Assembly: GCA_009599575.1 (NCBI GenBank) | Contig: VWND01000078.1 | Span: 310,001 to 374,000 of the forward strand | Reading direction: 5' to 3' | Source: Blumeriella jaapii | Taxonomy: Eukaryota; Ascomycota; Leotiomycetes; Helotiales; Drepanopezizaceae | Length of the DNA: 64,000 nt | Shown: one piece after another, positions 45,962 to 56,442 of the stretch | Layout: each line of letters opens with the position of its first letter | Position numbering within the stretch: the stretch's first letter is position 1 | The notes under the pieces: generated by a model | Databases searched by the model: none | Told to the model about the DNA's origin: nothing | Seen by the model: only the letters and a program-made list of their open reading frames with translations | Translations under genes and position numbers: made by a program

Positions 45962-47780
45962 ATGGCGCCCCCGACCCCCTTGCTGTTGACGTTGACGACG
46001 GCGGGCATTTGCATGCTCAAGGCCATTTTCCTGCCTGAGCTCTTGCCAGAGGTCAAACTCACGGCTTCGTACCTCCTCATAGCCGCCGTGGTGTTTGGAT
46101 CGTGGACGGTGTGGAAACTGTTCGTATACCCCAATGTTCAGAGCCCACTGCGCCATCTTCCCCAGCCCAAGGTTTGTCCCGCCCGTTCGCTCCTCTCCCG
46201 ATCGAATGAAGCTAAACATCGTTGCTTTGATAGACCGGCATCATTCCTGGAATTGGACCGCCGCAACTGGTTCTGAGGAGAGAGATTGGAGAGCTCTTCC
46301 TCCGCTGGATCACCGACATCCCCAACGAGGGCCTCATCAGTTTCCAAGGCATTTTCGGCTCCGACAGTCTTCTCTGCACGGGTCCGGCCTCCCTCAGCGA
46401 GGTCCTCGTGCACAAGAGCTACGACTTTGAGAAGCCCAAGGAGCTGCGCAGCTTCCTGCGCATCATCCTCGGCGACGGGCTGATCATCGTCGAGGGCGAC
46501 ACGCACAAGTTCCAGCGCAAGAACGTCGCGCCCGCCTTCAGCTTCCGCCACATCAAGGAGCTCATCCCGATCTTCTGGAAGAAGGCGCGCGAGATGGCCG
46601 AGGAGATCACGGCCGAGATCCACGAGCACGCGCAGCCGGCCGCGGGCGAGAAAACGGGCAGCAGCCCGTCCGGCGTGGTGGAGGTCAACCACTGGGCCAA
46701 CAAGGTCACCATGGACATCATCGGCGTCGCCGGTCTGGGACGCGACTTCAACTCGTTGCACCACACCGACGACGAGCTGGTGGCCAACTACGAGGAGATC
46801 CTGGAGCCGACGGCCGAGAAGGCCATGTTCTTCGGCGCCAACCTGATCTTCGGGCCCAAGATCGTGAAGATGATGCCGTGGAGGCTGAACGACACGCTGG
46901 AGGCGACCATGGGAACGCTGCGCGGCGTCTGCCAGTCGCTTTTGACTGAGAAGAAGGCCGCGCTGGCGGCGGACAACAAGGAGCAGACGGTCAACATCCT
47001 GTCCCTCTTGATCAAGTCCAACAACTTCTCGGACGACATGCTGATCGACCAGCTGCTGACTTTCATCGCTGCTGGGTAACTAGTCCCTCTCTTCCCCATC
47101 CAGCTCCGCTCGCTCTCCCATACACGAAGGACAGTACCTCGCTGACACCCCCTCGCAGCCACGAAACGACGTCCTCGGCCTTCACCTGGGCCTGCCACCT
47201 GCTCGCCATCCACCCAGGCGTACAGCAGCGTCTCCGCGCCGAAGTGCGCAACGCGCTCCCCTCGCCCAGCGACCCCTGGGACCCAACCCTCGACACGGCC
47301 GCGATCCTCGAGAACCTGCCCTTCCTGCACGGCATCACGTCGGAGGTGATCCGGCTGTACCCCACGGTGCCAACCACGATGCGGATCGCGGTGCGCCCAA
47401 CGTACATCGGCCAGCAGTTCGTGCCCCAGGGGACGCGGGTGCTCCTGTCGCCGTGGGGCGTGAACCGGTCGCCGCACCTCTGGGGCGCCGACGCCGCGAC
47501 CTTCGTGCCGGAGCGCTGGATCGACGCCGACACGGGCAAGCTCAACAACCACGGCGGCGTCGACAGCAACTACGCCAACCTGACCTTCCTGCACGGCCCC
47601 CGGAGCTGCATCGGCGAGAAGTTCGCGCGCAGCGAGTTGAAGGCCCTGCTGGCTGTCTTCTGTGGCCGTTTCGATATCGAGATGGCGGATAAGAATGAGG
47701 TTCCCGTGCCGGCGGGTGTCATTACGACGAAGCCAAAGAATGGCATGCGGTTGAGGTTGAGCGTTATTCAGGGGTGGTAG
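45962..47780 (+). CDS. Microsomal cytochrome P450 monooxygenase
   Basis: Exons 45962-46171, 46234-47075 and 47159-47780 give 557 residues. An N-terminal membrane anchor (residues 1 to about 55) precedes the Pro-rich hinge SPLRHLPQPK. The I-helix oxygen-activation motif AGHETT (about 350-355) is restored across intron 2. The K-helix ExxR is EVIR (413-416), the PERW motif follows, and the haem-binding loop FLHGPRSCIGEKFA has its ligand at about Cys501. It would act at the ER with NADPH-P450 reductase. The overall pattern resembles fungal CYP4-like alkane/fatty acid or secondary-metabolite P450s, but the substrate cannot be inferred. No synthase, transporter or regulator adjoins it, so there is no visible cluster. 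Confidence 0.95.
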
Positions 47781-48401
47781 TTATTGGATGCGCCTGGGAA
47801 CGGAGGGAGTAGCGAGTTTTTGACTCTCTAGTATATATATGTACTGTATTGTATGTATTTGGACACGGAGACACTGGATTGAAGTCATGTTTGCATGTCT
47901 TTTCACGCGTCCAATTAATTTATATTCATCTTTGTAAGCTGCGCTCCTCCTACGTATGATCGCGTAGCCTAGCTATGATCGAGTACGAAGAAAAGAAAAT
48001 TTATGTACCGATACGAGGTTCTTGAAAATGCGCTAGGAAGAAAGAGGAAAAAGGGAAAGAGGAAAACAGATGACATGGAAAATGGAAATTTTGGAGTTGA
48101 TATGATTGTAGGTACTTTACCAGCGTGTGGAGATGAAACGTAGAGTCTTTCCAGCTACTCTGCTTTGGCGGTAAATACTGTACCTAGGTACCTAGGTAGG
48201 TAGCCCATTACTCACCTGCCTACTGCCAGCATCACCCCCAATGGAGCACAGAGAAACGAACAGCAAGAGAGGGAGGGACAGAAAAAAAAAGTTTTTCGAC
48301 GTGTAGTGTACAGGTGCGCCCGTCTCGCATTATACACTCTAAAACCCACCCCTCCTTCCACCACCAGCCCCCCTCCCAGAATCTACCTATCTGCCCTTTC
48401 T
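47781..48401. other. Convergent 3' region between the P450 and mas1
   Basis: Two genes end towards each other here. The stretch is A/T-rich with a CCTAGGTACCTAGGTAGG motif at about 48184-48201. No gene seen. Confidence 0.5.
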
Positions 48402-50061
48402 CTATGCGTTTCTCGACATGTCGTTCCTGATTCTGTTGTAGTCCAGCAGGCCCTCGATGCTGCCGACCGCGCTGACCGCGACATCCTGATCCCACAGCTT
48501 TCTCTGCGCAAAGCTCATGACGTCCTTCTCCGTGATGGCGCCAATGACGCGCTCGATTTCTTCGGGCCCCATGCGACGGCCAGTGGTGATGATTTGGCGC
48601 CCGATGTCTTCCGCGACCGCGGTGGTGCCGTCGAGTGAGAGGAGGATGGAGGCCTTCAGTTGCGCCTTAGCGCGCTCAACTTCGGCTTCGCTGACGTTGT
48701 AGGAGAGTCGGGACCATTCGCGGAGGGTGAAGTGGACAAGGTCATCAATGGTGGTCAGCTTGTCAGTGACAAGGTAGATACCCCAGAGTCTAGGCGCGTT
48801 AGCTCGAATTGGCTCGACTGGGACGTGAATTCCTTACCCAGTGTCGCTGTAACTTGTGGAGAAGCTCATGAAGCTGTTAGCCAGGTCATTCTTGTGGATG
48901 AAAGCGCTGAGCTTGCTGCCCATGTGAGGAGCATTGCCCATAGCCTTGTCCCAGTTTCCAACGATAGCCTGGGTGACCAGAGCAGTGAAGTAGTCATCAT
49001 CCTTCCAGCTAACACCCTCCACAGCGATGGCGATGTTGGCAGTTGGGATAGTATCGTCACGGATCCGAACCTCAGAGCCAACGAATTGGGGCTTTTGCTT
49101 TTGGGAGGCAGCAATAGCAGCGGCGGTTCCGGTGTGAGGCTCAGATGCCAGGCTTGAGAAGTTCTTTTCGGCAAGCTCAACCAGTTGTGCATGGGGGATT
49201 CCACCAGCACCGACCAAGACCATACGATCAGCAGTGTAATTTGTCTTGATATAATTCGTCAGATCGTCACGGGAAATGCTCTGGATGTTCTCGGCCGGGC
49301 CCAAAATAGTTCGGCCCAGAGGTTGCCCTTGGAAAGCAGTTGCGTGTAGGTGGTCGAAGACGACTTCCTCCAGTTGCTTGTCAACTTCCTCGGATTCCCG
49401 CAGGATCACATCGCGTTCCCGGTTGATGGCTGAGGTCTCGAGCTTAGAGTTTAGGAGAATATCGGAGAGGATGTTGACGGTTGCGGGGACGTCGGCATTG
49501 AAGGCCTTCGCATAGTAGACGGTGTTCTCACGCTATGGTACATGTCAGCTATGGTTGTGTTATTTCCAGTCCAGAAGAAGCCAACGTACGGATGTGTAAG
49601 CGTTCAAGTGGCCGCCCATGTTCTCGATTTCCAGCTCCAATTGCTGTTGGGTCCGGTTGGTGGTGCCCTATTCTCCCATCAGCCCGTGCTTCTACTTCGC
49701 AGATGCCAATCAAGCCGTACCTTGAAAGCAAGATGCTCCAGAAAGTGAGCGGTGCCGCTGGTCTTGTCTGTTTCTGCCCTCGATCCAGCGTCAATCCACA
49801 CGCCCACGGTCGACGTCTGCGCCCATGGCGAGTGCTCGGTGGCGATCTATCCACCATCAGCAGCTGCATATACCATCTCCCCTTGCCATTGCTATCCATT
49901 CTTACCGTCAGTCCGTTGGACAATGTCGTCGACTCCGTCTTGACGCCATTCCTGACGACGGGGCTCGCATATCCTCGCTTCAATGCCGAGACTGTGTTGT
50001 TGAGAGGAGCGCGGTTACGCAGCCCCTTGGTGAGGTTGAGAGCTAACCGCCGGGACGCCAT
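48402..50061 (-). CDS. mas1: Mitochondrial processing peptidase beta subunit
   Basis: Exons, read on the minus strand, are 50061-49906, 49846-49721, 49667-49590, 49532-48838 and 48789-48402, giving 480 residues. The zinc-binding inverted motif HFLEH is at residues 86-90 and the distal glutamate lies in EEVDKQLEEVVFDHLHATAF. These residues identify the catalytic beta subunit rather than alpha. The N-terminus MASRRLALNLTKGLRNRAP is an Arg-rich mitochondrial presequence. MPP removes presequences from imported matrix proteins. The four introns are 48-59 bp and all junctions restore the family's sequence, for example GLTIATEHSPWAQT and NAYTSRENTVYYAKAF. The frame is open 39 codons further upstream, but the presequence-like start is preferred. 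Confidence 0.96.
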
Positions 50062-50311
50062 GGAGAAGGTTGTGCGTGCGGAGGAGAGGTTGTTGACGAT
50101 GGAATGGCCGTGACTTGGACGTTCGTGGTCGTCGAGGGCCGGAATGGTGATTTCTCTGAAGCTTGAATCCTCAGCCAATCACAGCCGCCCCGATGTGTAA
50201 ATGCTGACCTGAGGCCACCACGTCTATCTGCCGAGGCTATCGGATTCACTCTCGAGAGCCTCAACAACAACAACCAAGAACATCCAGCGCTGAACGGATT
50301 TCGCAGTCAAG
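50062..50311. promoter_or_regulatory. Bidirectional mas1-sdh4 promoter with a CCAAT box
   Basis: Only 250 bp separate the divergent start codons of two nuclear genes for mitochondrial proteins. AGCCAATCA at about 50173-50181 contains a CCAAT core (50175-50179) in the context favoured by the fungal HAP (Hap2/3/5) complex, a known activator of respiratory genes. No TATA box is evident. Function is inferred. Confidence 0.6.
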
Positions 50312-51001
50312 ATGGCATCAATTGTGCGACCAGCCATGCTCCAGAGGACTTGTTTCGCCGCTGCTGCAAAGCGCGGCTTCTCGACGAAGCTCTCGACCAC
50401 TTCCCCCGCCATCATCAAGCCAGCATCGATCGTTTCGCGAACTGCTCTTCCCGGTTCCTTGAGAGTGGCAGCTTTCCATGCTAGTGGCAGACGAGCGATT
50501 CTGCCTCCTCTTCCTCGTATGTCAATCTTTATAACAACGAGATGATTGTATGCTTTGCTAACATAATCTGCTATTACAGAGGTGATCCAAGGAACTGGTA
50601 TGCCCGCTCAATCACTCTTGATTCGATAACAGCTTCTAACCTGCTCAGCAAACGATCCAGCGCCCATACCCGCTACAAACCCATCGCACGGCTCCTACCA
50701 CTGGACCTTTGAGCGTCTAGTCTCTGTCGGCCTCGTTCCCCTCACGATTGCGCCCTTCGCATCCGGGTCGTTGAACCCAGCCATGGACGCCATTCTCTGC
50801 GGTTCAATCCTGATCCACTCTCACATTGGCTTCGAGGCCTGCATAATCGACTACATTCCCACGGGCCGATTGCCCAAGACCAGAAAGTTAGCCTGGTGGG
50901 CATTGAGGGCCGGCACAGTGCTGTGTGGAGTTGGATTGTACGAGTTTGAAACCAATGATGTTGGCGTTACGGAGGCCCTCAAGAGGATCTGGGCGGCATA
51001 G
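50312..51001 (+). CDS. sdh4: Succinate dehydrogenase membrane anchor subunit (CybS)
   Basis: Exons 50312-50516, 50580-50597 and 50649-51001 give 191 residues. Residues 1-60 form an Ala/Arg/Ser-rich mitochondrial presequence. The mature part begins near ANDPAPIPATNPSHGSYHWT, followed by three membrane helices. HSHIGFEACIIDYIP carries the His expected to bind haem b and the Asp-Tyr pair near the ubiquinone site. Sdh4 anchors Sdh1/Sdh2 to the inner membrane as part of complex II. The middle exon has only 18 bases (AG, five codons, G); both of its junctions fit GT...AG and phase, and without it the frame fails. It is divergent from mas1. Confidence 0.95.
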
Positions 51002-52761
51002 GCGAGGGGTGGGAGTCTTGTATTTATGGATGCGGGAGCGTTGGGAGCATTCATCGTGGGTGTGAGAGTTCATCGCGCAGAGATACGAAATCCCGTAATG
51101 GACTTAGTAGCAGATGGCTCTGGTGCCAGCCTGGAGTCTTCGAATATGATATGGATTGAGTTGCAAACAGGAAATAGACTTTTTGGCGCATTGAACTGAT
51201 GTTCCTTATCTGTGCATATCGATTCAAGTTCAAGTATTGACATCGTCGCTAAGCTTTATTGGTCTCTAACTCGACGAACCGCTTCCAGCATTCGCTTACA
51301 ACATACCTATCCTTATTCACCCTTTGACTACGGTTGTTTTCAAATCTGTGTCACATGAACAAAAATCTGTGTAATCTCGGTATGTAGAAGCCCAGGAAAA
51401 ATAGGGTTCATAGCTCTAACGGGTGATGGAGGATAAAACTGAACTGTGACAGATTGGGGCTAATTGAGCTTCCGTAGACTTTCTCGAAACCACCTCGAGA
51501 AGTCCTACGAGATGGATCTGTTTCCCAGCTCTATGATAGCGATCACAAATTGAGACTGTGGCTCATGCCTACCTCGTCTCTTGATCACAGGTCTGGAAAA
51601 CAACTAGGGTGCTGGTCACGAACCCAGGCCCAACAACTTGATCATATGTTTGTTTCTTTGGCATCTGAGAGTTGGATTTGACCTTCTCCCCGATTGCCTT
51701 GCGAGCCAGAGACGATGTGATCTGCCTTTCCTCTCCTCTCCTTTCGGGAAGCACCTCTGTGTAAACCGCTTCGGCGATCATCCACGACGAATGTCCGCTA
51801 TCAATCCACTTCTTGTTTGCAACTATTTCGAAAGAAAACCTTCCCTATGCCCTAATGACCATCAAATACGGTATGCGAATGCTCAGAGCAAACACCATCC
51901 AGTGAATATCGAACAGAAAGAGTGTTAATTAGTGGTCACTGTTGGAGTTGAATAAAGCAACGGTTGCAGACCAAGCAGCAGTTGCTGACCATCTGTCGTG
52001 ACTCATGGAGTCATGTCTCCAATGCGAAAGAACAGTCCAAATATATATATGCAGAGCATACCTAAGCGGCAATATCAGCTAGAAGAATGTTGTAGCCCAT
52101 CCCACCCCTCCTACCCCCTTCACTCCCTGCTCATAAAGTTTCGTCATCCACATCATGTTGCAAACACCATGTCCGTATTAAGAAGTCCCAATTTTCAAAC
52201 CTGCTCTTCCTCCGTTCGGACTCCAGCAGAAGAAATCATGATAGTACGACATCAGATTCTCCTTCCATGCCCATCCCACAAGCCCTTCTACACCCATGTT
52301 GTCAACCGTTCCAAAGCCACAGGAGAGAGCCCTTTGATGAGCAGCAGTTCGGGATGTGGGTTGGACGCATGAAGCTTTACAATTTAGAAGTGAAAGTAGT
52401 GTGCTACGAATCGTTAAAGTGATTGTTGTTAGGGAACAACGTTAAATTTAGACTTAATCAAGCCCATACGAGTAGAACAAGAAGTTGCCTAATAGATGAA
52501 GAGGTTTCTCTTCGAAAATTGAAAGTCTTTTGCTGCAATGTGACAATTCTAACCCAGAAACTCTTGCTTGGCGCTGTTTACCGCTCGTCAAATCAAAGCT
52601 TCATGTCTGATTGGCCGCTGAGTAAACAATGGTCTGACATCGCTAACAGATAGCCGACCAACTCCTGTCGTCATCGAAATCCAGAAGCCTTTTCTTCCTC
52701 CACACGAATTCATTCCATCCTCCCAAACAACAACATCACGAAACTTCAGATAGTTGTCACT
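51002..52761. other. Intergenic region between sdh4 and the small protein gene
   Basis: No gene supported in 1.76 kb. The frames present (for example 51998-52372) lack recognisable features and codon regularity. Confidence 0.5.
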
Positions 52762-53096
52762 ATGTCTTCCGAGCAGCAGAAACCAATGGACACTTCGTCC
52801 ACCAACGATACCAACAGTCAATCTGGAAGCAATGCCGTTCAGAGAGGAGGAGCTGGTCTCGAAAAGACGCCTGCAGACTCGGATGCGCCTCAGGATTCTT
52901 CCAAGTTGATGGTACACGAACTCTGAATCCGCATGTCTTTGTGGAGTATCGAGGAAAAGCTTGCTGATCGTGCTGTCAGAATACCACCTCTGTCTCGGAC
53001 TCGGTGCCAGACTTTGCCACCAAGAAGCCGGGTGGCAACCCCGGGATTCTGGACGGGATACGGGATGAGTTGGTCCTCCCGTTGAAGTTGAAGTAA
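52762..53096 (+). CDS. Small hydrophilic protein, 88 residues
   Basis: Exons 52762-52911 and 52980-53096 are joined by a 68-bp intron (donor GTACAC, branch TTGCTGAT, acceptor GTCAG) in phase 0. The product starts MSSEQQKPMDTSSTNDT, is polar and disordered in its first half, and ends with the more ordered PDFATKKPGGNPGILDGIRD then ELVLPLKLK. No domain, signal peptide or membrane segment is seen. The donor is a weak consensus. Support is the in-phase splice, the change from polar to ordered sequence and a clean ATG context after a pyrimidine/CA-rich leader. I do not recognise the family. Confidence 0.55.
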
Positions 53097-54172
53097 ATAG
53101 ATCTAAACGCTGACTTTTTTCAGGGTCTCTTCTGGGCTTGGGCTTAAGTAAAGAGTGCTTCTTTCGTTGCCTGAGGTGGTGATACACGCTGAGACCAAGT
53201 GCTTAATACTCAATACATTACAATTCCACATTCAAGACCAGTAACATGTGAATTCTTTGCCGAAGCGCTTAATCCACAGCATGAAATATAGGGGTTTAGC
53301 TATTGCTCAATTTCTGATGCCGTTGCCCTGTTGATGTACCCTGCCTGGGGAGTGCCCGTCTGGGTAGTGAATTTTGGAGAGAGGCTAAATTCAATGCCAA
53401 TCATATGCTAGAGGCGGGTTGAGGTAAAAGAGGCTCAAGTGGATATTGAGTTAGGAAGTAGGTGTCGAAATGAAGCTATACGGAGTTCTATAAAGCAAAC
53501 TTGCATAACAGAGACTACGGACGCTGATAGAAATTGCAATGTATAAGTCTAAAAAAACACAGATGTTCCAACATTTGTAAGTTCTCGCTTTTACCTCGCA
53601 AGATAAAAGATACCTTTCTTAGTAACTGAAGGCGTTTCTGTGTATGAAAAGCCTATGCTTTGAAAAGAAGCTTCCTTTTCTCATGTACAAAGATATCTTT
53701 ATTTTTTGGCATATAATCTTATAATTAGAGTCTTACAAAGACTGGTACAGAAAATATTCGCTGAGAGTGACAAATATCTGCCGCTTAAGAAAACTTCCAC
53801 GCCAAATTCAATCTTTTAGTTTACCAAATTTCTATCCCAGAAGTGGGTGGTTCTTAACATTCTAGCTTGTGGCCAAGGCAGCGCTTTCTCACTCGAGGGC
53901 TTCCCAAGCTTTCATGGCATACCCCTCTAGATAGGTACGGGTTAGATATCACGGGTCGAGCTAGACTAGCGTCGGAAAAGCCGATATAAGGCCTCATTTT
54001 CAACTTTGAGGCTTGCAACTTCACAACCTACTTTCGATCTCCTGCTTTCTCAGCCACACGCCACCAGCTTAGCACCCACAATCTATTTATTTCCTGCCCA
54101 AACATTTTATCGAGCGGCACCTCTCGAAACCTTTCGCACTTCTAAAAAGCATTGCCCCCGTCAAAAGAAAGC
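53097..54172. other. A/T-rich intergenic region
   Basis: More than 1 kb of A/T-rich sequence without a protein-like frame. The promoter of the BTB gene is at the right end. Confidence 0.5.
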
Positions 54173-55428
54173 ATGTCGCAACCTCCAGCAAAGAAGCAAA
54201 AGACCCAGTCGCGTCCACCGATCGTCTTTGACACTCCGGGGTACCAGCCAGACGTGCGTCTTACAGCGTTCAACCAAGAGTATCATGTTCATTCAGCGCT
54301 TTTGTAAGCCTTCTAGACAGAATTCTATTAATTCACACAGACGCATTTGCTAAGAGTCAATTGATTATAGGAAGGCAAACTCCGTTTTTTTCCGCAAATT
54401 CCTCGATTCTCCAGAAAAGGCAACTGCAGCAGCAGATAACACAAAGAATGCAGATGGCAGCTTTGTCTGGATGTATGACTGGGTCACGTCGATTGATGGA
54501 GAGGAGAACCAATGCTGGTGCCTGATCTCTCGTGGTGCAACGGTAAGAGCTGTGAATTTCGAGAATAAGGCTATCTTCGATGTAACCATGCCAAAGTTTT
54601 CAGCTGACTTCTGTTCCAGGACCAAGGATGCGCGATCTCTGAATTCTCAGGCGATGTAGAGTATGAACTTACAATCTTCTCAATCCTCCTTGCAGCAATC
54701 TACAACAAGCCTTACCACCTCCCAAGCTTGCGCGCATTACAGTCCTTGGTCCACATGGCAGACTACTACTTTGCTCTACCAGCTGTATCGCGCACACTCG
54801 ACGCCGCGATCTACAAGAGCGGTGACTTCGTGGCAGCTATCATACGGAAGCCATGCAAAGTTCTTGCTATTGCGACTAAAGTCAGGAGCGCACTGCTTTT
54901 CAGAGAGAGCCTCATATATTGTATGGGGCCCTGGACCAACCCGAGTTACGAGGACTTGGAATGCCCCAAGTTACGTACGATTGCCCACCACGCACACAAG
55001 GACATCGCTCTCAAGGTTTCCGAGGCTCGTCGCTTTATTATTGACTACCTCAGTAAGGAGAGGATCTACAATGTCCAGGGTTGGATAGCCACATCAGGCA
55101 CCAATTTCACCACTATCGATCCTGTAAGCCCATGGCCCTCAGCCCAACTGCCATACTACTTGCGCAATATTCTCGAAATCTGCGACCCAAAGGACCCTTC
55201 TGAAATTAGAGGCGTGATTAAGGACTTGCTGTGCGATCGTCGTACTTTGTCTCAAGTGAAGCCCAAGTCAGCATCGAAGAATTTGTGGGATTACTTCCTG
55301 TGCGCCCAGATTAAGGACGAGGATTTGCCATGTAAGTATTGCAGGCACGATCTATCAGACATATGGTTTGCATTCCAGGCCGCTGACTTTGTCACTATTC
55401 AGGGGCTGTCGACCAAGTTGAGTGGTAA
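54173..55428 (+). CDS. BTB/POZ-domain protein
   Basis: Exons 54173-54303, 54371-54542, 54620-55331 and 55403-55428 give 346 residues. The opening PPAKKQKTQSRPP is a nuclear-signal-like stretch. The BTB fold follows: PDVRLTAFNQEYHVHSALLK, then ANSVFFRKFLDSPEKA, then EYELTIFSILLAAIYNKPY, with the usual V-x-x-x-x-x-F/Y-HSALL...SxFFRKFL spacing. BTB domains mediate dimerisation and often bind Cullin-3, so an adaptor role is possible but not shown. Intron 3 (55332-55402) has a consensus donor GTAAGT, branch GCTGAC and acceptor TTCAG, and gives the short end DEDLPWAVDQVEW. If it is retained, the frame stays open to 55756 and replaces that end by a longer unrelated tail. Confidence 0.78.
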
Positions 55429-55832
55429 ACTCCTCTACGTATCTTGTGTCTCCGAGACATGGGTGAGGCTTCTCGTAGTCAATCATAAGGATCCACCAAA
55501 CCTACAAAGGGATGGGAGCCAGAGCCCTCCGTTCTCTGATGTCAGTTCATTACTCACCGGCTTTAGTCTACACTCTCAATCCACCATACACTGTACGGTG
55601 CCGTATGCACACTCCTTGGGCTTCTCTCTGAGCTTTACGCTCATACATCTCACTGACGGACCATCGCAAAAGGCGGCGAAGGGCGTAGTCGACAGCAGCA
55701 GTGGCTGTACCAACACGAATTGCTTTCGGGGTCGTACTTTGTATTTAATTCCTTAGCTTAGCACGTCTCCGTACCCCCTGGGAGGTCCTAGGATGGCAGT
55801 CTTTCGGCTGCACTCCGCCAGACGTTAATCAA

Positions 55833-55880
<48 letters not shown>

Positions 55881-56442
55881 CATACACTGTACAAATCACC
55901 GTTGACAATCCGCGACTTTCCTTCCTACCTTAAAATCCGGATCGGACGTTTTCCTCTTCTTCAAAAAAGCTAACTCTAGGTCTTCAGGTCATGCCATCGG
56001 CGTTCCGAGCAGTCGGCAATTTGCGACTCTCCCGCCTTCAGATCTGGGTCAAGCATTTCATTCTCCTTTACAAAAGCCGTTTCTCTTCCTCAGGTCACGC
56101 TTGTGCAACGAGAGCAGCACGAGAAATGATTGTGCATGGTAGATAGCTGAGGCTGGGTCTTTCTTCGAGGCTACTCCATCCCTAACTGCTACCAAAAATC
56201 GAGACCCGGAGGCGAGAAGTAGTTGAGAATATGACATCGTTGCGTCGAACTACGTCCATCAACAAGTGACACGCGTGAATTCGCTATCCCCGGGTTGCTC
56301 CCATGATCATAAGGGCATTAAAGCAAAAAAGAATTGCTCCACAATCTAGTGCTCAGTAGTAACGCCTCTATCTATGTACCGGTCTATCTTATGCCCAACC
56401 ACATCAAAGATGTGCTCGTCTCGATCATACAGTCATGCCCAC
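55429..56442. other. Intergenic region with (ACT)n microsatellite
   Basis: It holds the BTB gene's 3' side and a perfect trinucleotide array (55834-55880). Two short similar blocks near 55905-56000 and 56010-56100 (each with CGACTTTCC/CGACTCTCCCG... and TCTTCAGGTCA-like text) may be a diverged duplication. No gene seen. Confidence 0.5.
55834..55880. repeat. (ACT)n microsatellite, about 15 units
   Basis: Uninterrupted trinucleotide units outside coding sequence. Confidence 0.97.

Noticed and set aside
45962..47780. Secondary-metabolite gene cluster around the P450
   Set aside because: Neighbours are a hypothetical protein and housekeeping mitochondrial genes; no synthase, tailoring enzyme, transporter or regulator lies next to it.
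51998..52372. 124-residue plus-strand frame between sdh4 and the small gene
   Set aside because: Composition is random-looking and the surrounding sequence is A/T-rich; no homology recognised.
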